Shown here one piece after another: positions 1 through 6,216 of a stretch of DNA of 8,543 nucleotides. Source of the DNA: an uncultured Beijerinckiaceae bacterium. Its GTDB lineage: Bacteria; Pseudomonadota; Alphaproteobacteria; Rhizobiales; Beijerinckiaceae. The DNA is taken from contig CALMRL010000455.1 in the NCBI GenBank assembly GCA_937873345.1, forward strand, positions 1 to 8,543, given 5' to 3'. Each line of letters begins with the position of its first letter. The stretch's first letter is position 1. The position numbers and the translations under genes are program-made. Under the pieces are notes generated by a model. That model worked only from the letters and a program-made list of their open reading frames with translations, was not told where the DNA came from and searched no databases.

Positions 1-930
1 CCCGTGGCGACCCTGGTCACGGGGCGCCGGGATCCTCTCGCCCACGTCGGCCTCGGCCTCCCCCGGCAGAGCCTGCCGCCTCGCGAGCGGATCATCGCCG
101 CGATGGACGACGGCTGCTACGGGGACCTGCCCGAGGCGCCGTTCCCCATCCATCGGCTGCGCATCGGCGGCCACGCGCTGCCCCTCGCCGCGGCGCGCAA
201 CGCCGCCGCGCGTTTCGCTTCGGGCGACGCGCTGGTCTTCCTCGACGTCGACTGCATCCCCGCGCCGACGCTGTGCGCCGACTACGCCGCCTGCCTCGCC
301 GACCTCGACGGCCTGCTGATGGGCGAGGTGATGTACCTGCCCGGCGGGACCAATGCGCCGGGCTGGTCCTACGAGGGCTTCGAGGCGGTCGCGGTGAAGC
401 ACAGCGACCGCCAGGGTCCGCCGGTCGAGGGCTTCGAGCGCTGCGCGGACTATCGCTGCTTCTGGTCCTTGAACTTCGCGATCGCGCGCGAGCGCTTCCT
501 CGCCCTCGGCGGCTTCGACGAGCGCTACCTCGGCTACGGCGGCGAGGACACCGATTTCGCCAAGGGAGCGAGCCTCGCGGGCCTGCCGATCGCTTGGCTG
601 AAGGGCGCGCGGGCCTATCACCAGTACCATCCCCATCACATGCCGCCGGTGCATCACCTTCAAAGCGTGGTGCGCAACGCGGAGCTGTTCGAGCGCAAGT
701 GGGGCTACCGCACCATGGGGCACTGGCTCTACGCCTTCCGCCTGATGGGGCTGATCGACGACCGCGCCGGGCGCCCGATCCGCATCCTGCGCGAGCCGGC
801 GGCGCACGACCTGCTGGTGACCGGCCAGCAGAGCCACCAGCCGTACTCGAACACCACCACCGTGATCCGCCGCCTCGAAGCCGACATGGCGGCGGCAGCG
901 CCGGCCGCGCGTGCAGCGGTTCCGGCCTGA
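1..930 (+). CDS. Family 2 (GT2/GT7-C-like) glycosyltransferase, 5' end outside window
   Basis: Nucleotide-sugar-dependent inverting glycosyltransferase with a GT-A fold, expected to act in the cytoplasm on a growing lipid-linked glycan or surface polysaccharide. The reading frame is open at base 1. GTG at 4 would be the first possible start, but it falls inside the first beta strand (VATLVTGRR, usually preceded by a few residues), so the gene very probably starts before the window. Numbering from that GTG, the metal-binding DxD-type motif is D81-V-D83 (FLDVDCIPAP). The GT7-C-like acceptor region is GGFDERYLGYGGEDTDFA, with E181, D182 and D184. A His-rich stretch (YHQYHPHHMPPVHH) follows. The last 30 or so residues are Ala-rich and probably not catalytic. 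The next glycosyltransferase starts 11 bases after the stop, so the two are likely co-transcribed. Family is clear; donor and acceptor are unknown. Confidence 0.88.
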   Translation, partial: PVATLVTGRRDPLAHVGLGLPRQSLPPRERIIAAMDDGCYGDLPEAPFPIHRLRIGGHALPLAAARNAAARFASGDALVFLDVDCIPAPTLCADYAACLADLDGLLMGEVMYLPGGTNAPGWSYEGFEAVAVKHSDRQGPPVEGFERCADYRCFWSLNFAIARERFLALGGFDERYLGYGGEDTDFAKGASLAGLPIAWLKGARAYHQYHPHHMPPVHHLQSVVRNAELFERKWGYRTMGHWLYAFRLMGLIDDRAGRPIRILREPAAHDLLVTGQQSHQPYSNTTTVIRRLEADMAAAAPAARAAVPA

Positions 931-933
931 GGG
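929..933 (+). promoter_or_regulatory. Shine-Dalgarno site fixing the GT4 start
   Basis: GAGGG overlaps the TGA stop of the upstream GT2 gene and sits 8 bases before ATG 942. It supports that ATG over the longer upstream open frame and suggests translational coupling of the two glycosyltransferases. Confidence 0.6.
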
Positions 934-941
934 TAGCCGGC

Positions 942-2009
942 ATGAGGATCGCCGTGATGACGCACGTGCGTCAGCCGATCATCGAGCCCTTCATGGGGGG
1001 GATGGAGGCGCATGCCTTCCACCTCGCCGCCGGGCTGGAGGCGCGCGGCCACGAGGTCACCCTGTTCGCCAGCGGCGACAGCGACCCGCGCTTCCGCATC
1101 GAGCCCGTCCTCGCGGAGCACTACGAGCGCACCTATCCCTGGCTGGAGCACAAGGGCAGCGCGGTGCTCAACGCCCATGTCGATGCCGGCTTCGAGCGGG
1201 CCTGCGCGAAGATCGATCCGTCGCGCTTCGACGTGGTGCACAACAACAGCTTGCATCGCTTCCCGCTGCAGCGCGCCAGGCAGGGGCGGATGCCGACGGT
1301 GACCTCGCTGCACGTGCCGCCCTTCGAGGGGCTGGACTGGTTCGTGCGCACGGCGGCGGCGCCCTGGCACTGGATCACCGTCACCTCGGCCGGGCAGCGC
1401 TTCGTCTGGTGGCCCGACGGCGCGCCCGAGCAGGCGGTCGTCGCCCACAACGGCATCGATCTCGGCCGCTGGCGCTTCCAGCCGCGAGGCGACGGGTCTG
1501 CCGTATGGTGCGGGCGGATGACGCCCAACAAGGGCCCCCACCTCGCCGTCCGCGCCGCCCGGCTCGCCGGCGTGCCGCTGACGCTCTACGGCGTGATCGA
1601 GGAGCCGGCATACTACGAGGCCGACGTCGCGCCGCTGCTCGGCGACGGCATCCGCTACGGTGGACACCTCGGGGGCGATGGGCTCGCCGAGCGGATCGCC
1701 GCCGCCTCCGTGCTCCTCTTCACGCCGTGCTGGGACGAGCCGTTCGGGCTCGTCGCGATCGAGGCGATGAGCTGCGGCCTGCCCGTCGCCGCCTTCGATC
1801 GCGGCGCCGCGCGCGAGGTGGTGGCGGAGGCCGGCGCCTTCGCGCCGGCGGACGACGTCCCCGCCCTGGCCGACGCGATCCGCGCGGCGATGGCGATGGA
1901 CCGCCGCATCCCCGAGGACCGTGCGCGCCGCCTGTTCAGCCGAGACACCATGCTGGAGCGCTACGAACAGCTCTACGAGCGCGCGATCACCGGCGTCATA
2001 GCGTCGTGA
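942..2009 (+). CDS. GT4-family glycosyltransferase (GT-B fold)
   Basis: A 355-residue retaining glycosyltransferase of the GT4 (RfaG/WbaZ-like) type, normal length for the family. The N-terminal Rossmann domain opens with MRIAVMTHVR and a Gly-rich acceptor loop, M18-GGMEAH24. It continues with GLEARGHEVTLFASGDSD, the usual pattern for this group. The C-terminal domain holds WCGRMTPNKGPHLAVRAA and the donor-binding EX7E motif at E266 and E274 (DEPFGLVAIEAMSCG), then PVAAFDRGAAREVV. ATG 942 is chosen because the homology starts exactly there and GAGGG (929-933) lies 8 bases upstream; the frame stays open much further 5', but that part is a shadow of the GT2 gene. It follows that gene by 11 bases with the ribosome-binding site overlapping its stop, so coupled expression is likely. 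It is convergent with the GT61 gene. Probably transfers a hexose during surface-glycan assembly; the exact sugar cannot be read from sequence. Confidence 0.92.
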   Translation: MRIAVMTHVRQPIIEPFMGGMEAHAFHLAAGLEARGHEVTLFASGDSDPRFRIEPVLAEHYERTYPWLEHKGSAVLNAHVDAGFERACAKIDPSRFDVVHNNSLHRFPLQRARQGRMPTVTSLHVPPFEGLDWFVRTAAAPWHWITVTSAGQRFVWWPDGAPEQAVVAHNGIDLGRWRFQPRGDGSAVWCGRMTPNKGPHLAVRAARLAGVPLTLYGVIEEPAYYEADVAPLLGDGIRYGGHLGGDGLAERIAAASVLLFTPCWDEPFGLVAIEAMSCGLPVAAFDRGAAREVVAEAGAFAPADDVPALADAIRAAMAMDRRIPEDRARRLFSRDTMLERYEQLYERAITGVIAS

Positions 2010-2126
2010 CGCGGGGGCGTGCGGGAGGAACGTGCCGCTTCGACAAGCCGAGAAGTTGTAGAGCGCGGCGGCATTGACGCGCTGCCGGCCTTCGCGATCG
2101 TCTTCCCGAATGCCGCACCGGATGCT

Positions 2127-3320
2127 TCAGGGCTGCCTCGCCATCGGCCGTTCCGCCAGCTGGGACAGCACAGCCTGCAGAGCCTCGGGATCGACGATGT
2201 AGTCGCGCGCGGTACGCTGCGCGAGGGGCAGGTGCTCGCCGTCATCGGCGGTCCTGGAGACCAGAAGGTGGTAATCGAGCCCCATGACCTCCGCCAGCTT
2301 CAGAAGCCCGATGTGGAGATTATGGGCAACGCTGAACTCGTTCTCGATCACGATCACGGCCGTACCAGGACGGCAGAAGAGCAGGTTCGTGAGGTCTGAG
2401 CCGTGGGCACCGACAACGATCCGCGCCTGGTGGAATAGGCTGGCTTGCTCCGCCGCCGGGCACGAACCGCACGAAACGACCTCGAGACCGGAGGCGTCGA
2501 GGAGAGGCTTGATCTCGTGAAAGTTCGCGATGCGCCGCTTGGGTGCGGGGAGACCCTGCCGGGACGCGAAGATACCAGGGCTTGTTCTCCGGGAATCGAT
2601 CCCGAAGACATCGAGGAGATGGCGGGAGAACATCTGCATCGCGGTCGGGAACAGCTTGTCTTGATCGAGGAAGCTGACGAGGCAGGCCTGCTCCAGGCGG
2701 TAGTCTCGATCCGGATCGACCACGAGGAAGCGATGCTCGCCCAGCCCAAAGCTGTCGAGGATCGCACGGTAAGGTTCGTGCATGGCATAGGGGTGCACGA
2801 CGAAGCGGACATCCTCCGCCGCGAACAGGTCCGGCCGGAGCATCCTGGCCAGCATCATCCGCGGGCACCAGTTGAAGAGCCAATGATACCATACGCGGTC
2901 GATTGGTCCGCCGATGACGATGTGGCGGCCGGCCGCCGCGATCGGTTCGCTTTCCAGGGTGAAGGCGTTCCCCGACAGCTGGAACCGGACGGGCATGATG
3001 CCGACCAGGCCGGAGTAGCTTTGGTCGAGCAGCATCCGGCCCTTCGCGACGTCGACCGGCACGAAATGGCTGGTAAGCAGCACGTCGTCGATGACGCAGC
3101 TCAAGAACGCGTCATTCACGGGCTCCGTCACGGGCCACAGCCGGATGGCGTCCGTGGGGATGCGACGCGGCAGGTGACCGGCGGAAAAATGTTCCGCGAA
3201 TGTCGCGACGGTGCCTCTGAACAAAGTCATGCGCTTCAGATACGAGGTGCCAGGCGGTTCCCGCAAGCGTCGGCCAACGAGGCCATCCGGCGATGGCCGA
3301 AGGCCGACGAAGCGCAACAT
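2127..3320 (-). CDS. GT61 (DUF563) family glycosyltransferase
   Basis: A 397-residue protein of the capsular-polysaccharide-type glycosyltransferase 61 family, whose bacterial members occur in capsule, LPS and EPS clusters. Family landmarks in order: GGPIDRVWYHWLFNWCPRM in the middle (the usual yyHwl..w.pr region); FASRQ with R254; the RRIANFHE segment ending at E269; E291-Q292 (AAEQASLFHQA); and the signature GAHGSDLTN with H306, D309 and N312, followed by FCRPGTAVIVIE. Most relatives have HGAGLTN there, so the Ser-Asp pair is a variant. No signal peptide or membrane span is evident. ATG 3320 has no good ribosome-binding site; M31 (3230, MTLFRGTV) is an alternative, since the first 30 residues look unconserved. 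The gene is inverted relative to its glycan neighbours, convergent with the GT4 gene and divergent from the methyltransferase. Hand-counted lines give 58-67% G+C, against 70-75% in sampled flanking genes, suggesting separate acquisition. Confidence 0.85.
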   Translation of the reverse strand: MLRFVGLRPSPDGLVGRRLREPPGTSYLKRMTLFRGTVATFAEHFSAGHLPRRIPTDAIRLWPVTEPVNDAFLSCVIDDVLLTSHFVPVDVAKGRMLLDQSYSGLVGIMPVRFQLSGNAFTLESEPIAAAGRHIVIGGPIDRVWYHWLFNWCPRMMLARMLRPDLFAAEDVRFVVHPYAMHEPYRAILDSFGLGEHRFLVVDPDRDYRLEQACLVSFLDQDKLFPTAMQMFSRHLLDVFGIDSRRTSPGIFASRQGLPAPKRRIANFHEIKPLLDASGLEVVSCGSCPAAEQASLFHQARIVVGAHGSDLTNLLFCRPGTAVIVIENEFSVAHNLHIGLLKLAEVMGLDYHLLVSRTADDGEHLPLAQRTARDYIVDPEALQAVLSQLAERPMARQP

Positions 3321-3364
3321 CGGGAGGGCGAAGACTTGACGCTGCGAACTTCGTCGCGGACACC

Positions 3365-3370
3365 GAGAGA
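3365..3370 (+). promoter_or_regulatory. Probable Shine-Dalgarno site of the methyltransferase
   Basis: GAGAGA lies 9 bases before ATG 3380 and 12 before ATG 3383. It favours 3380 (or 3383) over the upstream in-frame ATG at 3293, which would extend the protein into the divergent GT61 coding region with 29 residues of no recognisable family character. Confidence 0.45.
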
Positions 3371-3379
3371 TCCGACGAC

Positions 3380-4174
3380 ATGATGCGCGTGTATTTCAAC
3401 CACTACGTGACCGCCGTATTTCCCGGACGGCGGGCCGCAGCAGGAGCAAGCTGGCAATGGCCGGGTGACGAATGGGCGGACGACGCCCTCCAGGCCGCGA
3501 CCTGGCGTTGGATCACCGATCACCGCCCGAGCCCGATGAACAGCGTCGTCGAGCTGGGGGCGGGGGCGGGCAAGTACACCGTACCCCTTCTGCGCCACAC
3601 GACGGCTCGCGTCGCCGCCTACGACATCAGCGACGCCTTCATCGACTGCCTGGAGCGGCGCTGCATCCGCTTCATCGAGGAGGAGCGGCTCGTCGCCCAT
3701 CGCATCGATTGGAGCGACAACGAAGGGCTGTTGCGGCGACAGGGCCGGTCGCGTGACGTCGACATGGTCCTCGCCATCGATGTCCTGATGATGATGGATT
3801 TCCAGTCGGCGCTAGTCTATCTCGTCTCGGCCGCAGCGATGCTGCGGCCGGGAGGTCGTCTCCTCGCAACCTTCGCCGACGGCGGCAGCGACAGCGGCTT
3901 GGCGCGGATGATGCGTGATCTCGGGCGGCACTCGGCCAGCGACAGCGCACCCTGCACGCGCTTCCACTGGGTCGACCGCACCCTGCTGGAGCGCGTCCTG
4001 CCGAGGATCGGCTTCGCGGCGCCGGAGATCGTTCATGGCCCGTCGGAGGGTCTGGACATCGCGAGGTTGTACGTCGCCGCGGAAGTCGTAAATCCGGCGC
4101 TGGCCGACGAGGCGGCAGCGAAGCTTGCACCCAGTGGCGGGGACTCCACCAACAGGATGGGATCGCTGGCCTGA
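3380..4174 (+). CDS. Class I SAM-dependent methyltransferase
   Basis: A 264-residue Rossmann-fold methyltransferase using S-adenosylmethionine. Motif I is VVELGAGAGKYT (E58-L-G60-A-G62-A-G64), the acidic residue at the end of strand 2 is D82 (AAYDISDAF), and motif II/post-II is DMVLAIDVL with D134, followed by LRPGGRLLATFADGG as motif III. The N-terminal YFNHYVTAVFPGRRAAAGASWQWPGDEW segment resembles methyltransferases that I associate with glycan clusters, but the acceptor is not evident: a sugar hydroxyl, an amino-sugar nitrogen or a lipid-linked glycan are all possible. Start 3380 is set by GAGAGA at 3365 and by where homology seems to begin. The gene is divergent from the GT61 gene (59 bases apart) and lies directly upstream of the sugar aminotransferase. 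Their ends either overlap by 3 bases or are 62 bases apart, depending on the aminotransferase start. This pairing suggests it modifies the same amino sugar or the glycan that carries it. Confidence 0.87.
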   Translation: MMRVYFNHYVTAVFPGRRAAAGASWQWPGDEWADDALQAATWRWITDHRPSPMNSVVELGAGAGKYTVPLLRHTTARVAAYDISDAFIDCLERRCIRFIEEERLVAHRIDWSDNEGLLRRQGRSRDVDMVLAIDVLMMMDFQSALVYLVSAAAMLRPGGRLLATFADGGSDSGLARMMRDLGRHSASDSAPCTRFHWVDRTLLERVLPRIGFAAPEIVHGPSEGLDIARLYVAAEVVNPALADEAAAKLAPSGGDSTNRMGSLA

Positions 4175-4236
4175 ACGCCCCTCGAGCGATAGCCCAAGCG
4201 AGCGCCCCGCGCCGGATTCCCTTCTCGCGGCCGTCG

Positions 4237-5349
4237 ATGGCTGTGGAGGCCATGGATTGCATCCGGGAGGCGATGCTCGGCTCCCTGGTCGGCGGCGGAC
4301 GCTTCACGGCCGAATGCCATGCCCTGCTGCGGCAGGCCGTCCCCCTGGCGATCCCCTATCTCACGACGTCCTGCACGGATGCCCTCGAACTCGCGGCGCT
4401 CGCCCTGGACCTCCGGCCCGGCGACGAGGTGGTGATGCCGTCCTGGACCTTTCCGTCCAGCGCGAACGCCTTCGCCCTGCGCGGGGCCGTGCCCGTGCTC
4501 GTCGACGTCGATCCCGGCACGCTCGACATCGACCCGGCGGCAGCCGCGGGTGCCGTCACGGCACGGACGCGCGCGGTGCTCTGCGTGCATTATGCCGGGG
4601 TCGGCTGCGACATGGACGCCCTCGTGCCGATGTGCCGCGACCGCGGTATCGCGCTCATCGAGGATGCCGCGCAGGCCTACGGAGCCTTCCACCGCGATCG
4701 TCCCCTCGGCGGTATCGGCGACCTCGGCGCCTTCTCCTTCCACGGCACCAAGAACGTCAGCTGCGGCGAAGGCGGGGCGCTCATCGTCGCGCGCGACGAG
4801 CTGCTGCCGAGAGTCGAGATCGCCTGGGAGAAGGGGACCAACCGGCTGCGCTTCCTGCGCGGGAAGACCGAGCGATACCAGTGGCTCGACCTCGGATCGT
4901 CGTTTCTCCCGTCCGAGCTGTCGGCCGCACTCCTCGCCGCGCAGCTGCGGGACGCGGGAACCGTCACGGCCCTGCGCCGCCGGGCGTGGGCGCGGTACGA
5001 CATCCTGCTTCGCGAGGCGGCGTCGCCCCTCCTGAAGCCGCTGGCCGTTCCCGCCTACGCCCGGCACAACGGGCACATCTTCGCCGTGCGGCTGCGCCAA
5101 GCCGAATGGCGCAAGCCGGTGATCTCCGCGCTGGCCGCAGCGGGGGTCGAGGCTCGCTCGCACTACGAACCCCTCCACCAGTCCCCCGCCGGCCGGCGCC
5201 TGTGCCGCACCGCCGGGGCGCTTGCCGCCACCGAGGCCGCAGCTCCCTGCCTGCTCCGCCTCCCCCTCGACGCCCACATCACTGCCGAGGAGCAGGAGTG
5301 CGTCATGGGCATCCTCCTCGATACGCTCCGGCAGCTGTCGCGGGCCTGA
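4237..5349 (+). CDS. WecE/RffA-like dTDP-4-keto-6-deoxyhexose aminotransferase (DegT/DnrJ/EryC1/StrS family)
   Basis: A PLP-dependent sugar aminotransferase of 370 residues from ATG 4237. E. coli WecE (RffA) converts dTDP-4-keto-6-deoxy-D-glucose to dTDP-4-amino-4,6-dideoxygalactose with glutamate as amino donor. Resemblance to WecE runs along the whole chain: TSCTDALELAAL; PGDEVVMPSWTFPSSANAF; VHYAGVGCDMDAL; EDAAQAYGA with the PLP-contacting Asp; FSFHGTKN with K172 as the Schiff-base lysine; GEGGALI; the WecE-typical EKGTNRLRFLRGKTERYQW; LGSSFLPSELSAA; and HYEPLHQSPAGRR. ATG 4237 has no ribosome-binding site and is probably not the true start. In-frame codons just upstream read RIPFSRPS, matching the conserved WecE N-terminus (IPFNAPP), but contain no ATG, GTG or TTG; CTG 4171 or ATT 4216 are candidates. 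It follows the methyltransferase, so the likely output is a 4-amino-4,6-dideoxyhexose for this locus. Exact stereochemistry is uncertain. Confidence 0.9.
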   Translation: MAVEAMDCIREAMLGSLVGGGRFTAECHALLRQAVPLAIPYLTTSCTDALELAALALDLRPGDEVVMPSWTFPSSANAFALRGAVPVLVDVDPGTLDIDPAAAAGAVTARTRAVLCVHYAGVGCDMDALVPMCRDRGIALIEDAAQAYGAFHRDRPLGGIGDLGAFSFHGTKNVSCGEGGALIVARDELLPRVEIAWEKGTNRLRFLRGKTERYQWLDLGSSFLPSELSAALLAAQLRDAGTVTALRRRAWARYDILLREAASPLLKPLAVPAYARHNGHIFAVRLRQAEWRKPVISALAAAGVEARSHYEPLHQSPAGRRLCRTAGALAATEAAAPCLLRLPLDAHITAEEQECVMGILLDTLRQLSRA

Positions 5350-5372
5350 GCCGCGGCGCGCTCGCGTCGCGC

Positions 5373-5546
5373 CTACGGTTCCCTATTGGCCGACACGGCA
5401 GCGATGCTGGCACGGGCAGCCCGGACGCCGACGTCCTGCTTGCGGATCGCCGCCGCCATCATGGCGGGGAACAGGTCAAGCGCGCAGGCGAAGAAGGGCA
5501 CGCCGAGTGCCGCAAGCTTCACCACCAGCGCTCGATCATAGGCTGT
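5373..5546 (-). pseudogene. C-terminal remnant of a probable VWA-domain protein
   Basis: On the - strand from about 5546 to a TAG stop at 5373-5375, the frame reads AYDRALVVKLAALGVPFFACALDLFPAMMAAAIRKQDVGVRAA and on to SANREP. The pattern (small hydrophobic helix, then G-V-P-x-F-A-C, then FPxMMAAAIRKQD) matches, from memory, the last strand and helix of von Willebrand factor A domain proteins that accompany MoxR-type AAA ATPases, where GVPxFACTPDxFPxLMAAAI is usual. The metal-site DxSxS part and everything N-terminal are absent. The frame continues only three codons of no evident homology plus a few more before a TGA at 5568-5570. Homology breaks at about 5541-5546, where insertion-sequence sequence seems to begin. 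So this is the 3' stub of a gene destroyed by IS activity. It ends 23 bases from the aminotransferase stop, convergent with it. The VWA assignment rests on a short segment. Confidence 0.5.
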
Positions 5547-5632
5547 GTTTCGGCCTTCAATCTTGGTTCATCCGCACTTTGTACTGATGCTTTGGTGACG
5601 CGTTGGTCCTTGTCGCAGTCGAAGGCATCGCG

Positions 5633-6018
5633 ATGCCGACCACCAATGTGTTTCTGCCATCGATCCTGCCGGCCTGCACGACGACGAGCTGAAGCTCGAT
5701 GCCGCCCGGCTGCTGATCGTGGCCTGGACGACCGCGGTCAAGGCCGTTTGCCTCGCGTGCGACCGCGCTTCAGCTCGAGTGAGTCGCTCGTACTGCCGGA
5801 CCCTGCAGGACCTGTCCTGGCAGGATCGGGCGGTAACATGGTACCTCCGTGTGCGCCGGTTCCGCTGCCAGCACTGCCCGAGCCGCATCTTCGCCGAGCG
5901 CGTGCGGAGCTTCGGGGGCACCAAGACGCGGCGGAGCAATCGTCTTGCCGTGGCGTAGACCGCTATCGGCTCGGTCCTCGGCAGGGAGGCTGGCGCTCGC
6001 CCGTCCCGCCGCCTCGCC
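5633..6018 (+). pseudogene. ISL3-family transposase, N-terminal fragment, frameshifted and with a nonsense codon
   Basis: ATG 5633 starts MPTTNVFLPSILPA, the usual opening of ISL3-family transposases. The match then shifts to the frame of 5665 onward, reading PAGLHDDELKLDAARLLIVA. From there the N-terminal zinc-ribbon domain is intact: VCLAC and FRCQHC give two CxxC pairs, around SYCRTLQDLSWQDRAVTWYL and RRFRC, then RIFAERV and TRRSNRLAVA. At 5956-5958 a TAG replaces what is usually a Gln codon. Beyond it the frame keeps family resemblance (TAIGSVLGREAGARPSRRLAV) until about 6018. The DDE catalytic domain is entirely missing. The shift is explained most simply by loss of 4 bases in a GGCCGGCC-like run near 5669. 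A short protein from GTG 5719 to 5958 remains open but would be only a DNA-binding fragment, and it lacks evidence of expression. Confidence 0.8.
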
Positions 6019-6114
6019 GTGCTGATCCGCTGGAACAAGAAGCCTGAAAACGACCTCGCCCTGCTGCACTTCGCCTTTGCCATCATCACGTGGCGACCTG
6101 CTCTACTGGGATAG
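6019..6114 (+). pseudogene. IS5-like transposase, C-terminal tail
   Basis: The last 31 codons before TAG 6112-6114 read VLIRWNKKPENDLALLHFAF and then AIITWRPALLG. This is the typical C-terminus of IS5-family (DDE_Tnp_1) transposases, where (R/V)xIRWxKKxxNYLAxLHxACAxIxxR closes the protein; Asp replaces the usual Tyr after the Asn. None of the DDE triad is included. It follows the ISL3 fragment in the same reading frame with no gap, so the two pieces would form one fused chain if the TAG at 5956 were read through. The likely history is insertion of an IS5-type element into the ISL3 element followed by deletion of the intervening sequence. Confidence 0.68.
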
Positions 6115-6188
6115 AGTCTTACCCGCCCGCGACATGACGGGATTTCGGGGACGTACCGCAAAGCCGTATCCGCCAGGGCCTGAGGACA

Positions 6189-6211
6189 CCGGCCACGCCC
6201 TTACCGGCCGG
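6189..6211. repeat. Short inverted repeat downstream of cysG
   Basis: CCGGCC (6189-6194) and GGCCGG (6206-6211) form a six-base stem with an 11-base loop, six bases beyond the cysG stop codon on the - strand. ACCGGCC also occurs twice in direct orientation. There is no following T-run in either direction, so it is not a standard intrinsic terminator. It may still shape the 3' end of cysG mRNA. In sequence this GC-rich, chance hairpins of this size are common. Confidence 0.3.
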
Positions 6212-6216
6212 GATGG

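Larger units (their letters stand above)
5541..6119 (+). mobile_element. Chimeric insertion-sequence remnant (ISL3-type 5' part joined to IS5-type 3' part)
   Basis: The stretch between the VWA stub and the cysG 3' region consists of degraded IS sequence. The left edge is set at GGCTGTGTTTCGG (5541), which looks like an IS terminus and coincides with the end of VWA homology. About 90 bases of noncoding leader follow, then the N-terminal third of an ISL3-family transposase, then the C-terminal tail of an IS5-like transposase ending at TAG 6112-6114. The bases CTGGGATAGAGTCT around that stop may be the IS5-type right terminal repeat, since in many IS5 elements the stop lies at the end. No matching opposite terminal repeat or target duplication is visible for either element. 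It cannot encode a functional transposase. G+C is about 58% in the leader line counted (5581-5640). Boundaries are estimates. Confidence 0.7.

Noticed and set aside
273..941. N-terminal extension of the GT4 frame upstream of ATG 942
   Set aside because: It lies within the GT2 gene in another frame, is Arg-rich with no family similarity, and a good Shine-Dalgarno site plus homology mark 942 as the start.
2061..2090. Possible hairpin terminator between the convergent GT4 and GT61 genes (GGCGGC 2067-2072 with GCTGCC 2081-2086)
   Set aside because: The stem is only six pairs with one G-T wobble and there is no T-run on either strand.
4033..5277. A 414-codon open frame on the - strand opposite the methyltransferase end and the aminotransferase
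   Set aside because: Its composition is that of a high-GC antisense shadow (Gly/Arg/Ala-rich, no domain pattern), while the + strand carries clear WecE-like homology throughout.
4125..6047. A 640-codon open frame on the + strand running from the aminotransferase into the IS remnant
   Set aside because: The first part is Arg/Pro-rich frame-shadow of the aminotransferase; in the IS region it is out of frame with the ISL3 similarity.
6115..6216. Possible coding remnant between the IS5 tail and the cysG stop
   Set aside because: Translations in both directions gave no recognisable protein pattern; only the short inverted repeat at 6189-6211 stands out.
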